The notes under the pieces: generated by a model
What the model saw: only the letters and a program-made list of their open reading frames with translations
Told to the model about the DNA's origin: nothing
Database searches by the model: none
Assembly: GCF_024453815.1 (NCBI RefSeq)
Contig: NZ_CP072934.1
Coordinates: forward strand, 1,488,001 to 1,552,000
DNA: 64,000 nt
Reading direction: 5' to 3'
Source of the DNA: Corynebacterium pseudogenitalium
GTDB lineage: Bacteria > Actinomycetota > Actinomycetes > Mycobacteriales > Mycobacteriaceae
Made by a program: the position numbers and the translations under genes
In this document: positions 37,900-48,000 of the stretch, in pieces
Layout of the letters: each line of letters begins with the position of its first letter
Numbering within the stretch: the first letter of the stretch is position 1

Positions 37900-38830
37900 G
37901 GTTCGCCGATCGCAACATGTCCAAGGCGTGCTGCAGGTCGTCTGGGTAGGAAGATTTCACCGTCATTGGCTTTCCGGTACTTGGGCGGTCGAACGTCAAG
38001 CTGGTGGCGTGCAGCCACTGTCGGTTGAGCGCAAGTTTGGCGGCAAGGTTCGGGTCACACCCGTACATTGGGTCGCCGACGCACGGGTGCCCTACCGAAG
38101 ACATGTGGACACGAATCTGGTGTGTGCGCCCTGTTTCCAGATGGACCTCAAGCAGGCTTGCCTGGCGAAACGCCTCGAGCACCTCGTAGTGCGTAATACT
38201 CTGGCGCCCATCCGCCGTGACAGCAAACTTCCACCCCGCCGACGGATGGCGCCCGATCGGCGCGTCAATCGTGCCGACAATCGGGTCAGGCAGCCCCTGC
38301 ACCACCGCGTGGTACGTCTTGTGCACCGTTCGCTCCTTGAACGCACGCTTCAGCACCGAATAGCCACGCACACTATTTGCGACAACCATCACTCCGGACG
38401 TGCCGACGTCCAATCGCTGCACAATCCCCTTGCGCTCCGGGGGGCCAGCATCTGGCAGTGTAAAACCCATCGCCTGCAACCCACCGACCACGGTTGGCCC
38501 CTCCCAACCCAGTGTTGGGTGGGCGGCAACGCCTACCGGCTTGTCCACAGCGATGACGTCCGCGTCGTGGTAGATCACGTCGAGTCCGTCGACGTGCTCG
38601 GCCACAGGCTCCGGCGCGCGCTTCGGCGGTGGCAGCGTGGCCTCCAGCAGGGCGCCCGCAGTAACACGATCGGATTTCTGTACTGGGGAGGCGTCGATAA
38701 GTACGCTGCCGTCGGCGATCATCTCTGCCGCAACACTGCGCGAGACCCCAAAGAGCTTTGCAATTGCCGCGTCAACGCGCATCCCCGACAGCCCCTCAGG
38801 CACCGGAAGCGCGCGAAACCCCGTACTCAC
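37892..38830 (-). CDS. RluD-family rRNA pseudouridine synthase
   Basis: A 312-residue enzyme with an N-terminal S4 domain (about 15–60, SGMRVDAAIAKLFGVSRSVAAEM) and the RluA/RluD catalytic domain. The catalytic Asp lies in VQRLDVGTSGVMVVA (about 138–152), with AVDKPVGVAAHP and GRTHQIRVHMSSVGHPCVGDPMYG further along. In E. coli, RluD makes three pseudouridines in 23S helix 69. It starts at GTG 38830, which overlaps the lspA stop (GTGA). Pairing with lspA is common across bacteria. Confidence 0.93.
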   Translation of the reverse strand: MSTGFRALPVPEGLSGMRVDAAIAKLFGVSRSVAAEMIADGSVLIDASPVQKSDRVTAGALLEATLPPPKRAPEPVAEHVDGLDVIYHDADVIAVDKPVGVAAHPTLGWEGPTVVGGLQAMGFTLPDAGPPERKGIVQRLDVGTSGVMVVANSVRGYSVLKRAFKERTVHKTYHAVVQGLPDPIVGTIDAPIGRHPSAGWKFAVTADGRQSITHYEVLEAFRQASLLEVHLETGRTHQIRVHMSSVGHPCVGDPMYGCDPNLAAKLALNRQWLHATSLTFDRPSTGKPMTVKSSYPDDLQHALDMLRSANRG

Positions 38831-39339
38831 GACCGCGCCTCCTTTGCAAACATCGAGATGACGACGACGGCCACCCCGATGGTGATGGCGGCGTCGGCAA
38901 GGTTGAACACTGCAAACGAACCGATGGAGATGTAGTCAACGACATGGCCGAACCAAAAGCCCGGCTCGCGCGCGAGCCTATCGATGAGATTGCCAAGCGC
39001 CCCTCCCGCGATCAACGCCACCCCAAGTGTCTCCCACCTGCCAGCAAGGCGTGGGGCATAGATCAACGCACCGATGACGAACACAAGCTGGATCGTCGTG
39101 AACAGCCACGTCGAGTTCTGCCCCATCGAAAAGGCCGCGCCAGGGTTAAACAATAAATACAGTCGAGCCCAATCACCGATCACTGGCACGGGCTCACCGG
39201 GTGTCAAGGATGTCACCACGATTTGCTTGACTACTTGATCCACAGCAGCAATAGCGAGCATGACGCCGACGATGACACCGAGCGAGCGACGCTTCGCTGA
39301 CGCCCCGCCGCGCACACGTGATTCCTTTGAATTACCCAT
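38827..39339 (-). CDS. lspA: Lipoprotein signal peptidase (signal peptidase II)
   Basis: LspA cleaves the signal peptide of lipid-modified prelipoproteins, acting after Lgt (2388–3278). 170 residues, four membrane helices. Conserved parts: AVDQVVKQIVV with the N-terminal Asp, FNPGAAFSMG, the catalytic Asp in GGALGNLIDRL, and the second catalytic Asp in FAVFNLADAAI preceded by VVDYISIG. The start at ATG 39339 is supported by a TACAGT hexamer eight bases upstream and by no ribosome site (leaderless). The frame extends upstream but would read through the divergent promoter. Confidence 0.95.
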   Translation of the reverse strand: MGNSKESRVRGGASAKRRSLGVIVGVMLAIAAVDQVVKQIVVTSLTPGEPVPVIGDWARLYLLFNPGAAFSMGQNSTWLFTTIQLVFVIGALIYAPRLAGRWETLGVALIAGGALGNLIDRLAREPGFWFGHVVDYISIGSFAVFNLADAAITIGVAVVVISMFAKEARS

Positions 39340-39347
39340 CGCAGATA

Positions 39348-39373
39348 ACTGTAGTATGCAAATGCTGTAGCTT
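39348..39373. promoter_or_regulatory. Divergent -10 elements of lspA and the lipoprotein gene
   Basis: TACAGT on the minus strand (39348–39353) is eight bases before the lspA ATG; TAGCTT on the plus strand (39368–39373) is eight bases before GTG 39382. Both starts lack ribosome sites. The two starts are only 42 bases apart, so the promoters must overlap. Confidence 0.4.
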
Positions 39374-39381
39374 GTGAAGTT

Positions 39382-40344
39382 GTGTTGTACTCCGCTCATC
39401 CCAAACGTTCATTGTTCAGCCCTCTGACCATCACCGCCGCGGTTTTTGCGCTCACTGCATGCAGCGCCGAGGAGCCGGATCCATTCGCTGACATTCCCGA
39501 GTTCGCCGTTGAGTCACCAGTCGTGCAGGTACTTTCACAAGGACAAAACCCGCAGGTGTGGAAGTACGAGGACGGCGCATCAGCAGACAGCGAAACTACG
39601 GCGCCGCAGCGGGTCGCGCTGTCGCACGCGATTGCGCAGTACCCCGGCGAGGAGGGCTCGGAGCCGGTCATCGCGCGCGAGCACGAGCGCGACACAGTCA
39701 CGCTGACCGTTTCGACGCACACTTCAGAAAGCAACAACGAGGGTGCTGTGCGCCAGGTAGACCTTGTCGCAGAAGGGTTAGAGCACTCGGATTTAGCGAT
39801 GCAGAACAGCTTGACGTCAAACGAGGGCTTCCAGATGCGCTGGCACAGCGACCCTAACGGCACAGTATCGGCGGTACAACTGATGCCTACGGCGGATTCC
39901 GATGAGGAAGGCCGGGCCATCGCCGAGCAGAACTTGCTCGAATTGATGTCGTGGCAAGTTGTCTTCCCGGATGAGCCAGTCGGCGTAGGCGGCTCCTGGA
40001 AAGTTGAGCAGCGAGGACTTGGTGCCTCGGACATGCTACGGACCACCACGTACACGCTGGAATCCGCACAGGACGCAACACTCGAGCTGAAAGTAGATGT
40101 CCAGGAACGCCCGCTGAAGCGATCCATCACGATTGATAACGAGGTCGCTGGCGCCCTAGACGGCACGACGCTGCACGTGGTGAGCAACACTTCGCACTCG
40201 GACGGCTCGCTGACGGTGGACCTGCATTCGCCACTTCCGGTGGGCGGTTCTGTGCTTACCGCTACGCGGCTTGTCTACGGCAGTGACGAAGCCGATACCC
40301 GTGTGGCCCAAGACACCACGAGCGTTGTGGACTATAACGTATAA
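39382..40344 (+). CDS. Lipoprotein of unknown function
   Basis: A 320-residue lipoprotein. Signal: HPKRSLFSPLTITAAVFAL and lipobox LTAC (Cys about 28), then an acidic EEPDPFADIPEF stretch. The mature part is beta-rich, with pairs such as RDTVTLTVSTHTS and TLELKVDVQERPLKR; it might be a two-domain, lipid-binding-like envelope protein (inference only). Start is GTG 39382, possibly leaderless; TTG 39385 cannot be excluded. It is transcribed away from lspA and is followed 34 bases later by the ABC-F gene. Confidence 0.75.
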   Translation: MLYSAHPKRSLFSPLTITAAVFALTACSAEEPDPFADIPEFAVESPVVQVLSQGQNPQVWKYEDGASADSETTAPQRVALSHAIAQYPGEEGSEPVIAREHERDTVTLTVSTHTSESNNEGAVRQVDLVAEGLEHSDLAMQNSLTSNEGFQMRWHSDPNGTVSAVQLMPTADSDEEGRAIAEQNLLELMSWQVVFPDEPVGVGGSWKVEQRGLGASDMLRTTTYTLESAQDATLELKVDVQERPLKRSITIDNEVAGALDGTTLHVVSNTSHSDGSLTVDLHSPLPVGGSVLTATRLVYGSDEADTRVAQDTTSVVDYNV

Positions 40345-40378
40345 GAGACGGCCCACATTTGATGACGAGGAACATCCC

Positions 40379-42076
40379 ATGACTGCCCCACTGCATATTG
40401 GCCTTGACGGCATTTCGTTTTCGTACCCAGGCGGACACCGCGTCCTCACCGACATTTCTTTCGCGGTGCCATCCGGGTCTGTCACCGGGCTCATCGGAGA
40501 GAACGGCGCCGGCAAATCGACGCTGCTCGGCATCATCTCCGGAGAGCTGAAACCCGACGCAGGGGTGCTTATCACGCCCCCGATCACGGGCTTCATCCCG
40601 CAGGAAACCTCGCTGCCGTTCAGCGAGCCCGCCCAATCACTTATCGACGAAGCCGTAAAAGAGCTTCGCGCTGTCGAGGAAGACATCTCAACCTTTGCGC
40701 AGCGCATGGTCGACAACCCAGACGACCAGGAGGCGGCCGACGCATACGACCGGGCGTTGTCCCGCGCGGAAAACTCCGGCGTGTGGGAGTTAGATGCCCG
40801 CATCGCTACCGTGTTGGCTGGCCTCGGCCTTGCGAACGTCGACCTGGCCACCCCACTGGGCGAGATGTCTGGCGGGCAACGCCGACGGTTTGCACTGGCC
40901 ACGCTGCTGCTACACCCGGTGGACGCCATGGTCCTCGACGAGCCGACCAACCACCTCGACGACGAAGCCGTCGACTTCCTCATCGGCGAGCTCGAGGCAT
41001 TCAAAGGGCCTGTACTCGCCGCGTCGCACGACCGCTACTTCCTCGACACCGCCTGCGACGGCATCGTCGACCTCGACCCCGGCCTTGGAGCCGAGGGCGG
41101 CTTCGGCGAGGAGACCCGCCAGGGCACCCGCTACCGTGGCGCGTTCAGCGACTACCTCAAGGCCCGCGAGGACCGACGCCGCCGCTGGGAAAGCGACTAC
41201 GCAGCGCAAGAGCACGAGCGCGCCAGGCTTGAGAAGGCCGCTGAGCAAACCGGCGAGGACATCTTCCACTCCCAAGAAGCTTCTTCTGACATCCGAATGG
41301 CGGCAAAGTACCAGGCGGACCGCGCGGCGAAGACGGTGGGCAACCGCAGGCGCTCGGCGTCGCAACGCCTCGAAGCGCTGGAGCGAACGGAGATTCCGGA
41401 GCCACCGGCGCGGCTGCGCTTCCGTGGCCTCCCGCCGCATACCGCGACCTCGCTTGGGCTCCCGGCGCTGGTCACCCAGAACCTCTCCGTGCCTGACCGC
41501 CTCGCCCCACTGAGTATCAAAGTGCAGCCCGGCCAGCAGCTCCTCGTCGAGGGGCCCAACGGCTCCGGCAAGTCCACGCTGCTGAAAATTATCGACGGCC
41601 AGCTGCGCGACTACGAGGGCGAGATCATCATGCCGGAAGAGATGACCGTCGCACGCCTCGAGCAGGACGACTCGTGGACTGACCTCGACAAAACCGCGGC
41701 CGAAGTGTTCGCGGAGCTCACCCCAGAGGGTGTGCCAGACCTCGTAGAAATGGGCCTGATGACCGAGGAGCAGGCGGCGAAGAAGCTCGACGACCTCTCG
41801 CTCGGCCAGCGTCGCCGCGTCTCACTCGGTATCATCCTGGCGTGCCCGCCTGACCTGCTGCTGCTCGACGAGCCGACAAACCACCTCTCGCTTGCACTGG
41901 CCGAAGAGCTGGAGCACGCCTTGCTCGCATTCGAGGGCACCGTCATCATCACCAGCCATGACCGTTGGGTACGCCGCCAGTGGCACGAGCGCCAGGCCAA
42001 GAAAGACGCACGCGCCAGAACTCTGACTCTCGCCACGTTGTGGACTGAGGAGCTCTGGCGCGCGGATAAGCAGTAG
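40379..42076 (+). CDS. ABC-F family ATPase
   Basis: A 565-residue ATPase with two nucleotide-binding domains and no membrane helices. First domain: Walker A GENGAGKST, signature MSGGQRRRF, Walker B VLDEPTNHLDD. Second: GPNGSGKST, LSLGQRRRVSLG, LLLDEPTNHLS. The linker (about 225–330, YLKAREDRRRRWESDYAAQE and an Arg-rich helix) is the ABC-F interdomain arm. ABC-F proteins bind the ribosomal E site; some protect against macrolides or lincosamides, others only assist translation. The second signature LSLGQ departs from LSGGQ. GAGG lies eight bases before the ATG. Which subfamily it belongs to cannot be told without a tree. Confidence 0.9.
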   Translation: MTAPLHIGLDGISFSYPGGHRVLTDISFAVPSGSVTGLIGENGAGKSTLLGIISGELKPDAGVLITPPITGFIPQETSLPFSEPAQSLIDEAVKELRAVEEDISTFAQRMVDNPDDQEAADAYDRALSRAENSGVWELDARIATVLAGLGLANVDLATPLGEMSGGQRRRFALATLLLHPVDAMVLDEPTNHLDDEAVDFLIGELEAFKGPVLAASHDRYFLDTACDGIVDLDPGLGAEGGFGEETRQGTRYRGAFSDYLKAREDRRRRWESDYAAQEHERARLEKAAEQTGEDIFHSQEASSDIRMAAKYQADRAAKTVGNRRRSASQRLEALERTEIPEPPARLRFRGLPPHTATSLGLPALVTQNLSVPDRLAPLSIKVQPGQQLLVEGPNGSGKSTLLKIIDGQLRDYEGEIIMPEEMTVARLEQDDSWTDLDKTAAEVFAELTPEGVPDLVEMGLMTEEQAAKKLDDLSLGQRRRVSLGIILACPPDLLLLDEPTNHLSLALAEELEHALLAFEGTVIITSHDRWVRRQWHERQAKKDARARTLTLATLWTEELWRADKQ

Positions 42077-42083
42077 TGTCTGC

Positions 42084-42674
42084 TTAGAGGTTCGGCGCCT
42101 GCTGGTAGCCTTCCGCAGGCTGCTCACCTGGCTGCTCTTCAGCCGGGGCTGCCGGCTGCGGAGCGGAGCTCTTGCACATCTCTGGCACCTGCTCAGGCGG
42201 CAGGGTGTTGTTGATCAGGGTGCATGCCCAGACCTGAGAAAGCTTCCACACGCCGTCTTCGAAGACGAATTCCACGTCCTCCGCGAGCTGCGGCTGGGAG
42301 TCGGGACGGGTGAAGCTGACCGTTGCCAGAACGGTATCCGGGGTGTAGCCAGGGAGCACAGGCGGTACGACCTGGAAGTTCGCGCCGGACTCCTCCTGGG
42401 ACTGCGCCATCACGTCGAACAGTTCAGGGACGTTCTCTCCACCCTGGACCGTGTTCACGCGCTCCTCAATCGGCAGGCTTGCATCAGTTGCGCGCATGAG
42501 CACTGCGTTGAGTTCCTCAGCGGTTGGCTGCTGCGCGGCGGGCGCGACAGACTCGCTGGTGGCCTGCGTTGCCGTGGTCGCGGGATCATCCTGGCTGTTG
42601 TCTCCAGAGCATGCGCTCACGCCGAGCCCGAGGCCCAGCGCGGCGGCGACAGCTACGATCGGTGCTGCTTTCAC
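42084..42674 (-). CDS. Mtb12-like lipoprotein
   Basis: A 196-residue lipoprotein: short signal, core AAALGLGLGVSAC with lipobox VSAC (Cys about 22), a Thr/Ala/Gln-rich linker (about 25–45), then a domain of about 110 residues resembling the mycobacterial low-molecular-weight antigen Mtb12 (LNAVLMRATDASLPIEERVNTV ... WKLSQVWACTLI), and a Pro/Ala/Glu tail. Function of that family is unknown. The start is GTG 42674: AAGGAG lies five bases before it. The frame stays open much further upstream, opposite the asparaginase gene, but that part has no ribosome site and is antisense. It converges with the ABC-F gene seven bases away. Confidence 0.82.
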   Translation of the reverse strand: MKAAPIVAVAAALGLGLGVSACSGDNSQDDPATTATQATSESVAPAAQQPTAEELNAVLMRATDASLPIEERVNTVQGGENVPELFDVMAQSQEESGANFQVVPPVLPGYTPDTVLATVSFTRPDSQPQLAEDVEFVFEDGVWKLSQVWACTLINNTLPPEQVPEMCKSSAPQPAAPAEEQPGEQPAEGYQQAPNL

Positions 42675-42804
42675 GATTTCTCCTTGAAGCATTGTCTTCA
42701 GCGGCTCACGGTCACAGTTAGCGATCCGACACCGCTCTAACCTTGCCAACGTTACCGGCGTTTTTACCTTGGCACCAATACGCCACTCTGGCACGCTGTG
42801 AGTT

Positions 42805-43716
42805 ATGGAATCTTTCGTACTGCTCATCGCCACCGGTGGCACCATCGCATGCACCGCAAACTCTGAAGGCGCACTCGTTCCAAGCCTTAGCGCTGAAGAC
42901 CTCGTCCACTCCAGTGGCACCACCGAGCCCGTCCGCGTGTATGACGCGCTGCGTCTCGACTCGTCCGCGATCACCTTCGCTGACATCGACAAGCTTCGCT
43001 CCCTCACTGCACAAGCACTGCAAGACCCGCAGATCAGTGGCATCGTAATTAGCCACGGCACCGACTCCATGGCGGAGACCGCATTCGCACTCGACATCGT
43101 GCACGACGACCCCCGCCCTATTGTGCTTACCGGTGCCCAGCACGCCGCCGACCACGAACACCCCGATGGCCCCGGGAACCTCGCGGGCGCAATTGCCGCT
43201 GCCGCAGATCCGCTTCGACGCAACAACGGCGTACTCCTCCACTTCGGCGGCGCCACCCTGCCCGCCCGCGGGCTGTTGAAGCGCGACACACACGCCCTCG
43301 AAGCCTTCACCTTGAGCAGCGAACGCCCACTTCCCCGCCCCGCAGCACTTGCCTGCACGCCGTTGGCAGCCATTCACATTCCCATCCTGCGCGCATGGCC
43401 CGGCGCGGACGGCGAGATCGTGGATGCCGTGACCAGTATGAACCCGGATGGCATCGTGATCGAGGCGCTCGGATCCGGCAATGTTGGCCCCGGCATGGGT
43501 GAGGCAATCACCCGCGCACTCGATTCGGGTATCCCCGTCGTAATCACCAGTTCCGTACCCTACGGCGAGGTCACCTTCGCCTACGGCGGCACCGGTGGTG
43601 GCGCTACCCTCGGCTCCCAAGGGGCGATCGCCGCGGGGTTCCTACGCGCTGGTCAGGCGCGCATCGCGCTCGCGACAGCGCTGGCCAACGGCGTGGATCC
43701 GGCGTCAGTGTTCTGA
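42805..43716 (+). CDS. L-asparaginase
   Basis: A 303-residue asparaginase of the type I/II glutaminase-asparaginase family. Both threonine motifs are present: ATGGTIACTA (about residues 9–18, nucleophile Thr) and ISHGTDSMAETA (about 80–91, with Thr, Asp and the nearby Lys-type region). SGIVVTSSVP-like VITSSVPYGEV near 252 is also conserved. No signal peptide, so probably cytoplasmic. The start at 42805 (ATG) has no clear ribosome site. The gene ends overlapping dinB by 12 bases tail-to-tail. Confidence 0.93.
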   Translation: MESFVLLIATGGTIACTANSEGALVPSLSAEDLVHSSGTTEPVRVYDALRLDSSAITFADIDKLRSLTAQALQDPQISGIVISHGTDSMAETAFALDIVHDDPRPIVLTGAQHAADHEHPDGPGNLAGAIAAAADPLRRNNGVLLHFGGATLPARGLLKRDTHALEAFTLSSERPLPRPAALACTPLAAIHIPILRAWPGADGEIVDAVTSMNPDGIVIEALGSGNVGPGMGEAITRALDSGIPVVITSSVPYGEVTFAYGGTGGGATLGSQGAIAAGFLRAGQARIALATALANGVDPASVF

Positions 43717-45090
43717 GTCGAGCCAGTCCTGCCACGCGAGGGAATCCACCGGGTCCGCTGGCTGGAGCTTGGGGTCGTCGATACGCAATGTGTGCATCTT
43801 CCCAGGTCCCGTGGCCCTCGTTTCAAAACGCACGCTCACCCAGCCTTTGCCCGCGCCTTGGACCCAGCCGTGGCCGAAGTCCTCGTGGTAAATGTCCTGG
43901 GTGGCGCGCCACACGCCGTTGGTAGGCCCGTCGTATAGCTCGACTGCAACATCGCTGCTGGCCACGTGGTCGCTGACCCCGGATTCGTAATCACTGTCAG
44001 CGGGTACAGGCCGGATGATTTCCTGGTCTAGCTCCGGAAACAGCACGTCCTGCAGCGCATCTTCGAGTCCTGAGTAGGACACACCTACGAGCCGGATCGG
44101 GCCGACCTCGTCCGGGTAGCGCACGATGCGAAACGCCGTCGCGCGCAGTGTCTCCGCATCGTCAGTGGCGTAAGGCAGCGTCGCAGAACGCGACTCAATG
44201 CGGAAGTCCGCCATCCTTAGCTTCACCGTCACAGTCCTCGCACCGCGCCCATCTTTCAGCAAGCGCCTGTGCGACTCCTCGGCGGCGCGCTCGACCGCGG
44301 CGTCAACCTCGGCCGCAGTGGTCAGGTCCTGGGGAAAAGTGTGCTCGGAAGAAATCTGCTTCGCCACGGCCCTCGGCGCCACCGGACGATCATCGTGCCC
44401 CCGCGCCAGCTGCCACAACTGCTTCGCGACGACCCCTCCGAGCGCGATATCGACTTCCTTCTCGCTCAGCGCCGCGAAGTCCCCGATCGTTTCAATCCCT
44501 GCCTGCGCAAGCTTCGCCTCAGTGACAGGCCCAACGCCCCACAACTCGTTGACGTTCAGAGGGTGCAGCAGCGCTTCCTGCTGTTCGTGAGGCAAAATGT
44601 ACACCCCGTCGGGTTTTGCCAGGCCCGAGCCGGTCTTCGCGTATTGCTTACCACTGCCCGCACCAATCGAGCTTGGTAAGCCTGTCTCATCCTTAATGCG
44701 TCCACGTAGCTCGTTGGCCCACTCAAGCACGGTCTCCGGATTCGCTCCCGCGAGCTCCTCGGGCTCCATGAACGCCTCGTCGATAGAGAGCTGCTCCACG
44801 ACGCTGACCCTGCGCTCAATGATTTCAAACACGCGTTGCGACGCCACCTTGTACACCGGGCGCCGCGGGGCAACGAGCACCGCTCGCGGACCCACCAGCT
44901 TCGCAGCTTGGTGGGTCGGCATTGCGGAACGCGCCCCATACTTGCGGGCTTCATAGCTTGCGCCCGCGACAACGCCCCGCCCGTTGACACCAGCAACGAG
45001 GACGGGGCGTCCACGTAACGTTGGGCGTGTGAGCTGCTCACAGGATGCGTAGAACGCATCCATGTCGATGTGCAGGACCCAACGTTTCAT
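43705..45090 (-). CDS. dinB: DNA polymerase IV (Y family)
   Basis: A 461-residue translesion polymerase. Catalytic carboxylates in HIDMDAFYASCEQ (residues 7–19) and LSIDEAFME (about 101–109), helix-hairpin-helix region ELWGVGPVTEAKL followed by little-finger sequence around 240–345. A C-terminal extension of about 100 residues (after EDALQDVLFPELDQE) goes beyond the usual DinB length of about 350; it has no recognisable clamp-binding motif at the end. It follows ileS on the same strand by seven bases and ends overlapping the asparaginase gene. Confidence 0.93.
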   Translation of the reverse strand: MKRWVLHIDMDAFYASCEQLTRPTLRGRPVLVAGVNGRGVVAGASYEARKYGARSAMPTHQAAKLVGPRAVLVAPRRPVYKVASQRVFEIIERRVSVVEQLSIDEAFMEPEELAGANPETVLEWANELRGRIKDETGLPSSIGAGSGKQYAKTGSGLAKPDGVYILPHEQQEALLHPLNVNELWGVGPVTEAKLAQAGIETIGDFAALSEKEVDIALGGVVAKQLWQLARGHDDRPVAPRAVAKQISSEHTFPQDLTTAAEVDAAVERAAEESHRRLLKDGRGARTVTVKLRMADFRIESRSATLPYATDDAETLRATAFRIVRYPDEVGPIRLVGVSYSGLEDALQDVLFPELDQEIIRPVPADSDYESGVSDHVASSDVAVELYDGPTNGVWRATQDIYHEDFGHGWVQGAGKGWVSVRFETRATGPGKMHTLRIDDPKLQPADPVDSLAWQDWLDSEH

Positions 45091-45096
45091 CGCAAA

Positions 45097-48000
45097 TTAC
45101 TGCTTAGCAATCGCTGCGCTCACACCTTCGTGAATCGAGTGCGCCTCGCCGTTGAGCGTCTCGACGATCTCGAAGGACGTCGCGAGCGTCTCATGCGCGA
45201 TGTGCTCAGCGTGGCGCTGCGCCCACTCGACCTTGTCGGAAGGTACGCACAGCTGTACCGAGATGCGGTCAGAGACTTCGTATCCTTCCTGCTTACGAGC
45301 ATCCTGCAGACCACGAATCACGTCTGCTGCCCAGCCCTCGGCCTCGAGCTCCTCGGTCAGCTCCGTATCAAGCACGACCAGGCCAACGACGGCATCGGTA
45401 GCGTCAACCCGAGCGGTACTCGTCGGGTCCTCAGCCACCAGGCGCTCGGTGTAGAGCTCCGGGGTGAGCACGATGTCGCCGTCGACAACAACGTTTTCGC
45501 CTTCACGGACGTAGTTGCCAGCCTTGACGTTCTTGATAGCGCGCTGTACGTCACGGCCCAGCGTTGGACCCGCGACCTTCGCGTTCACCACAACCTCGAA
45601 GGAACCAACGGAGTCGACGTCGTCAGTCAGCACGACTTCCTTCACGTTGACCTCATCCTTGATCACAGACGCGAAGTCCTGCAGCTGGTCCGAGCCCGCC
45701 AGCGCCACCGTGAGCTTCGGCAGTGGCAAGCGGTTGCGCAGCTTCTTCGACTTACGCACCGACGAAGCAGCGGAGCACACCGCGCGCGTTGCATCCATCG
45801 CGCTGACTAGTGCAGGGTCCGCCGGGATTGCATCCGCGGACGGGAAGTCCGCCAAGTGCACCGAGCGACCCCCGGTCAGGCCACGCCAGATGACCTCACT
45901 GATGTACGGCAGCAGTGGCGCCGTCACACGGGTCAGGATCTCCAGGACCGTGTACAGCGTGTCAAACGCCTCAGGATGCTCCTCCTGACCCGCCCAGAAA
46001 CGGTCGCGTGACCGGCGCACGTACCAGTTCGTCAGCGAGTCAGCGAAGCGACGGACCTCGTCACAGGCGTCCGCGATGCGAGTGTCGTCGAGCGCCTCCT
46101 TCACCGCAGCCACGAGGTCATGCGTCTTCGCCAAGATGTAGCGGTCCAGCACATCCTGCGAATCGACGCTGAACTTCGCCTCCTCGGAGGAGTACAACTG
46201 CAGGAAGGTGTACGCGTTCCAGATCGGCAGCAACGCGTGGCGCACGCCCTCGCGGATGCCCTGCTCCGTCACGATGAGGTTGCCGCCACGAAGAATTGGC
46301 GAAGACATGAGGAACCAACGCATCGCGTCGGAACCATCACGGTCGAAGACCTCGTTGACGTTCGGGTAGTTCCCCTTCGACTTCGACATCTTCAGACCGT
46401 CATTGCCCAGCACGATGCCGTGCGCAACGACCTTCTTATACGCCGGGCGGTCGAAGAGTGCCGTCGCCAAGACATGCTGCACGTAGAACCAACCACGCGA
46501 CTGGCCCGAGTACTCCACGATGAAGTCCGCAGGCTGACGAGCGTCGTGCTCCTCAACATTCTCAAACGGGTAGTGGTACTGCGCAAACGGCATCGAACCA
46601 GAATCAAACCAGCAGTCCAACACGTCCGGCACGCGACGCATCATCGACTTCCCGGTCGGATCGTCCGGGTTCGGGCGGACCAGCTCATCAATGTCTGGGC
46701 GGTGCAGCGACTTCGGGCGAACGCCGAAGTCCTTCTCCAGCTCTTCGAGCGACCCATAGACGTCCACACGCGGGTACTCCGGGTTATCCGACACCCACGC
46801 CGGCACCGGTGAGCCCCAGTAGCGGGTACGCGAAATGTTCCAGTCACGCGCGCCTTCCAACCACTTACCGAACTGGCCGTCGCGAATGTGCGATGGGATC
46901 CAGTCGATCTCCTGGTTCAGCTCCACCATGCGGTCGCGGAACTCAGTGACCTTCACAAACCACGCCGGAAGCGCCATGTAGATCAGCGGCTCGCCCGAAC
47001 GCCAGGAGTGCGGGTAGGAGTGTTCAATCGTCTGGTCACGGACCACGCGGTGCTTCGCACGAAGGTCACGGATGATGTCACGGTTCGCGTCAAAAACCAG
47101 CTTGCCTGCGTACTCCGGCACCAGCGAGGTGAACTTACCATCAGCATCAACCGGGATGACTAGGTCGATCCCGTACTCCTGGCAGGTGTACATATCGTCT
47201 TCACCGAACGCAGGCGCCTGGTGAACAACGCCCGTGCCGTCCTCGGTGGTCACGTAGTCCGCGTTCAACACCATGAACGCCTTTTCCTGGTCACGGAAGT
47301 AGTCGAAGACCGGCTCGTACTCCAAGCCCTCGAGCTCGGAGCCCTTGAAGGTGGCGACAACCTCGCGCTCCTCGCCGAGCTCCTTCGCGTACGCGCCGAT
47401 GAGCTCCGTCGCCAGCAGCAGTTTCTTGCCGACGACCACCTCTTCACCGTCCGCACCAACACGGACCAGCGAATACTCAACGTCCGGATGGACCGCAAGC
47501 GCCAAGTTCGACGGCAGCGTCCATGGCGTAGTGGTCCAGGCGATCGCAGCTGCGTCGTGCAGCTCAGGGTGCTGCTTCCAGGTCTCCGCAGCAGCAAATC
47601 CTTCACGCCCACCCGTAAACGGCATCGTTACAGTTACGGTCGGATCCTGGCGGTTGCGGTAAGAATCATCCAGACGCGTCTCTTGGTTCGACAGCGGCGT
47701 ATGCTCCGCCCACGAGTACGGCAGCACGCGGAAGCCCTGGTAAATCAGCCCCTTGTCATACAGGGTCTTAAACGCCCACATGACGGACTCCATGTACGGC
47801 AGTTCCATCGTCTTGTAGCCGTTATCGAAGTCCACCCAACGAGCCTGGCGAGTCACATACTCTTTCCACTCATCGGCGTAGTGCATCACGGACTTGGCAC
47901 AGTACTCGTTGAACTGTGCCAGACCCATGTTTTCGATCTCAGCCTTATCCTTGATGCCGAGCTGCTTCTCAGCCTCGAGCTCCGCGGGAAGGCCGTGGCA

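Noticed and set aside
42675..43373. Extension of the Mtb12-like lipoprotein frame upstream by about 230 codons
   Set aside because: This part is the exact antisense of the asparaginase gene; a ribosome site and a lipoprotein signal lie at the inner GTG 42674.
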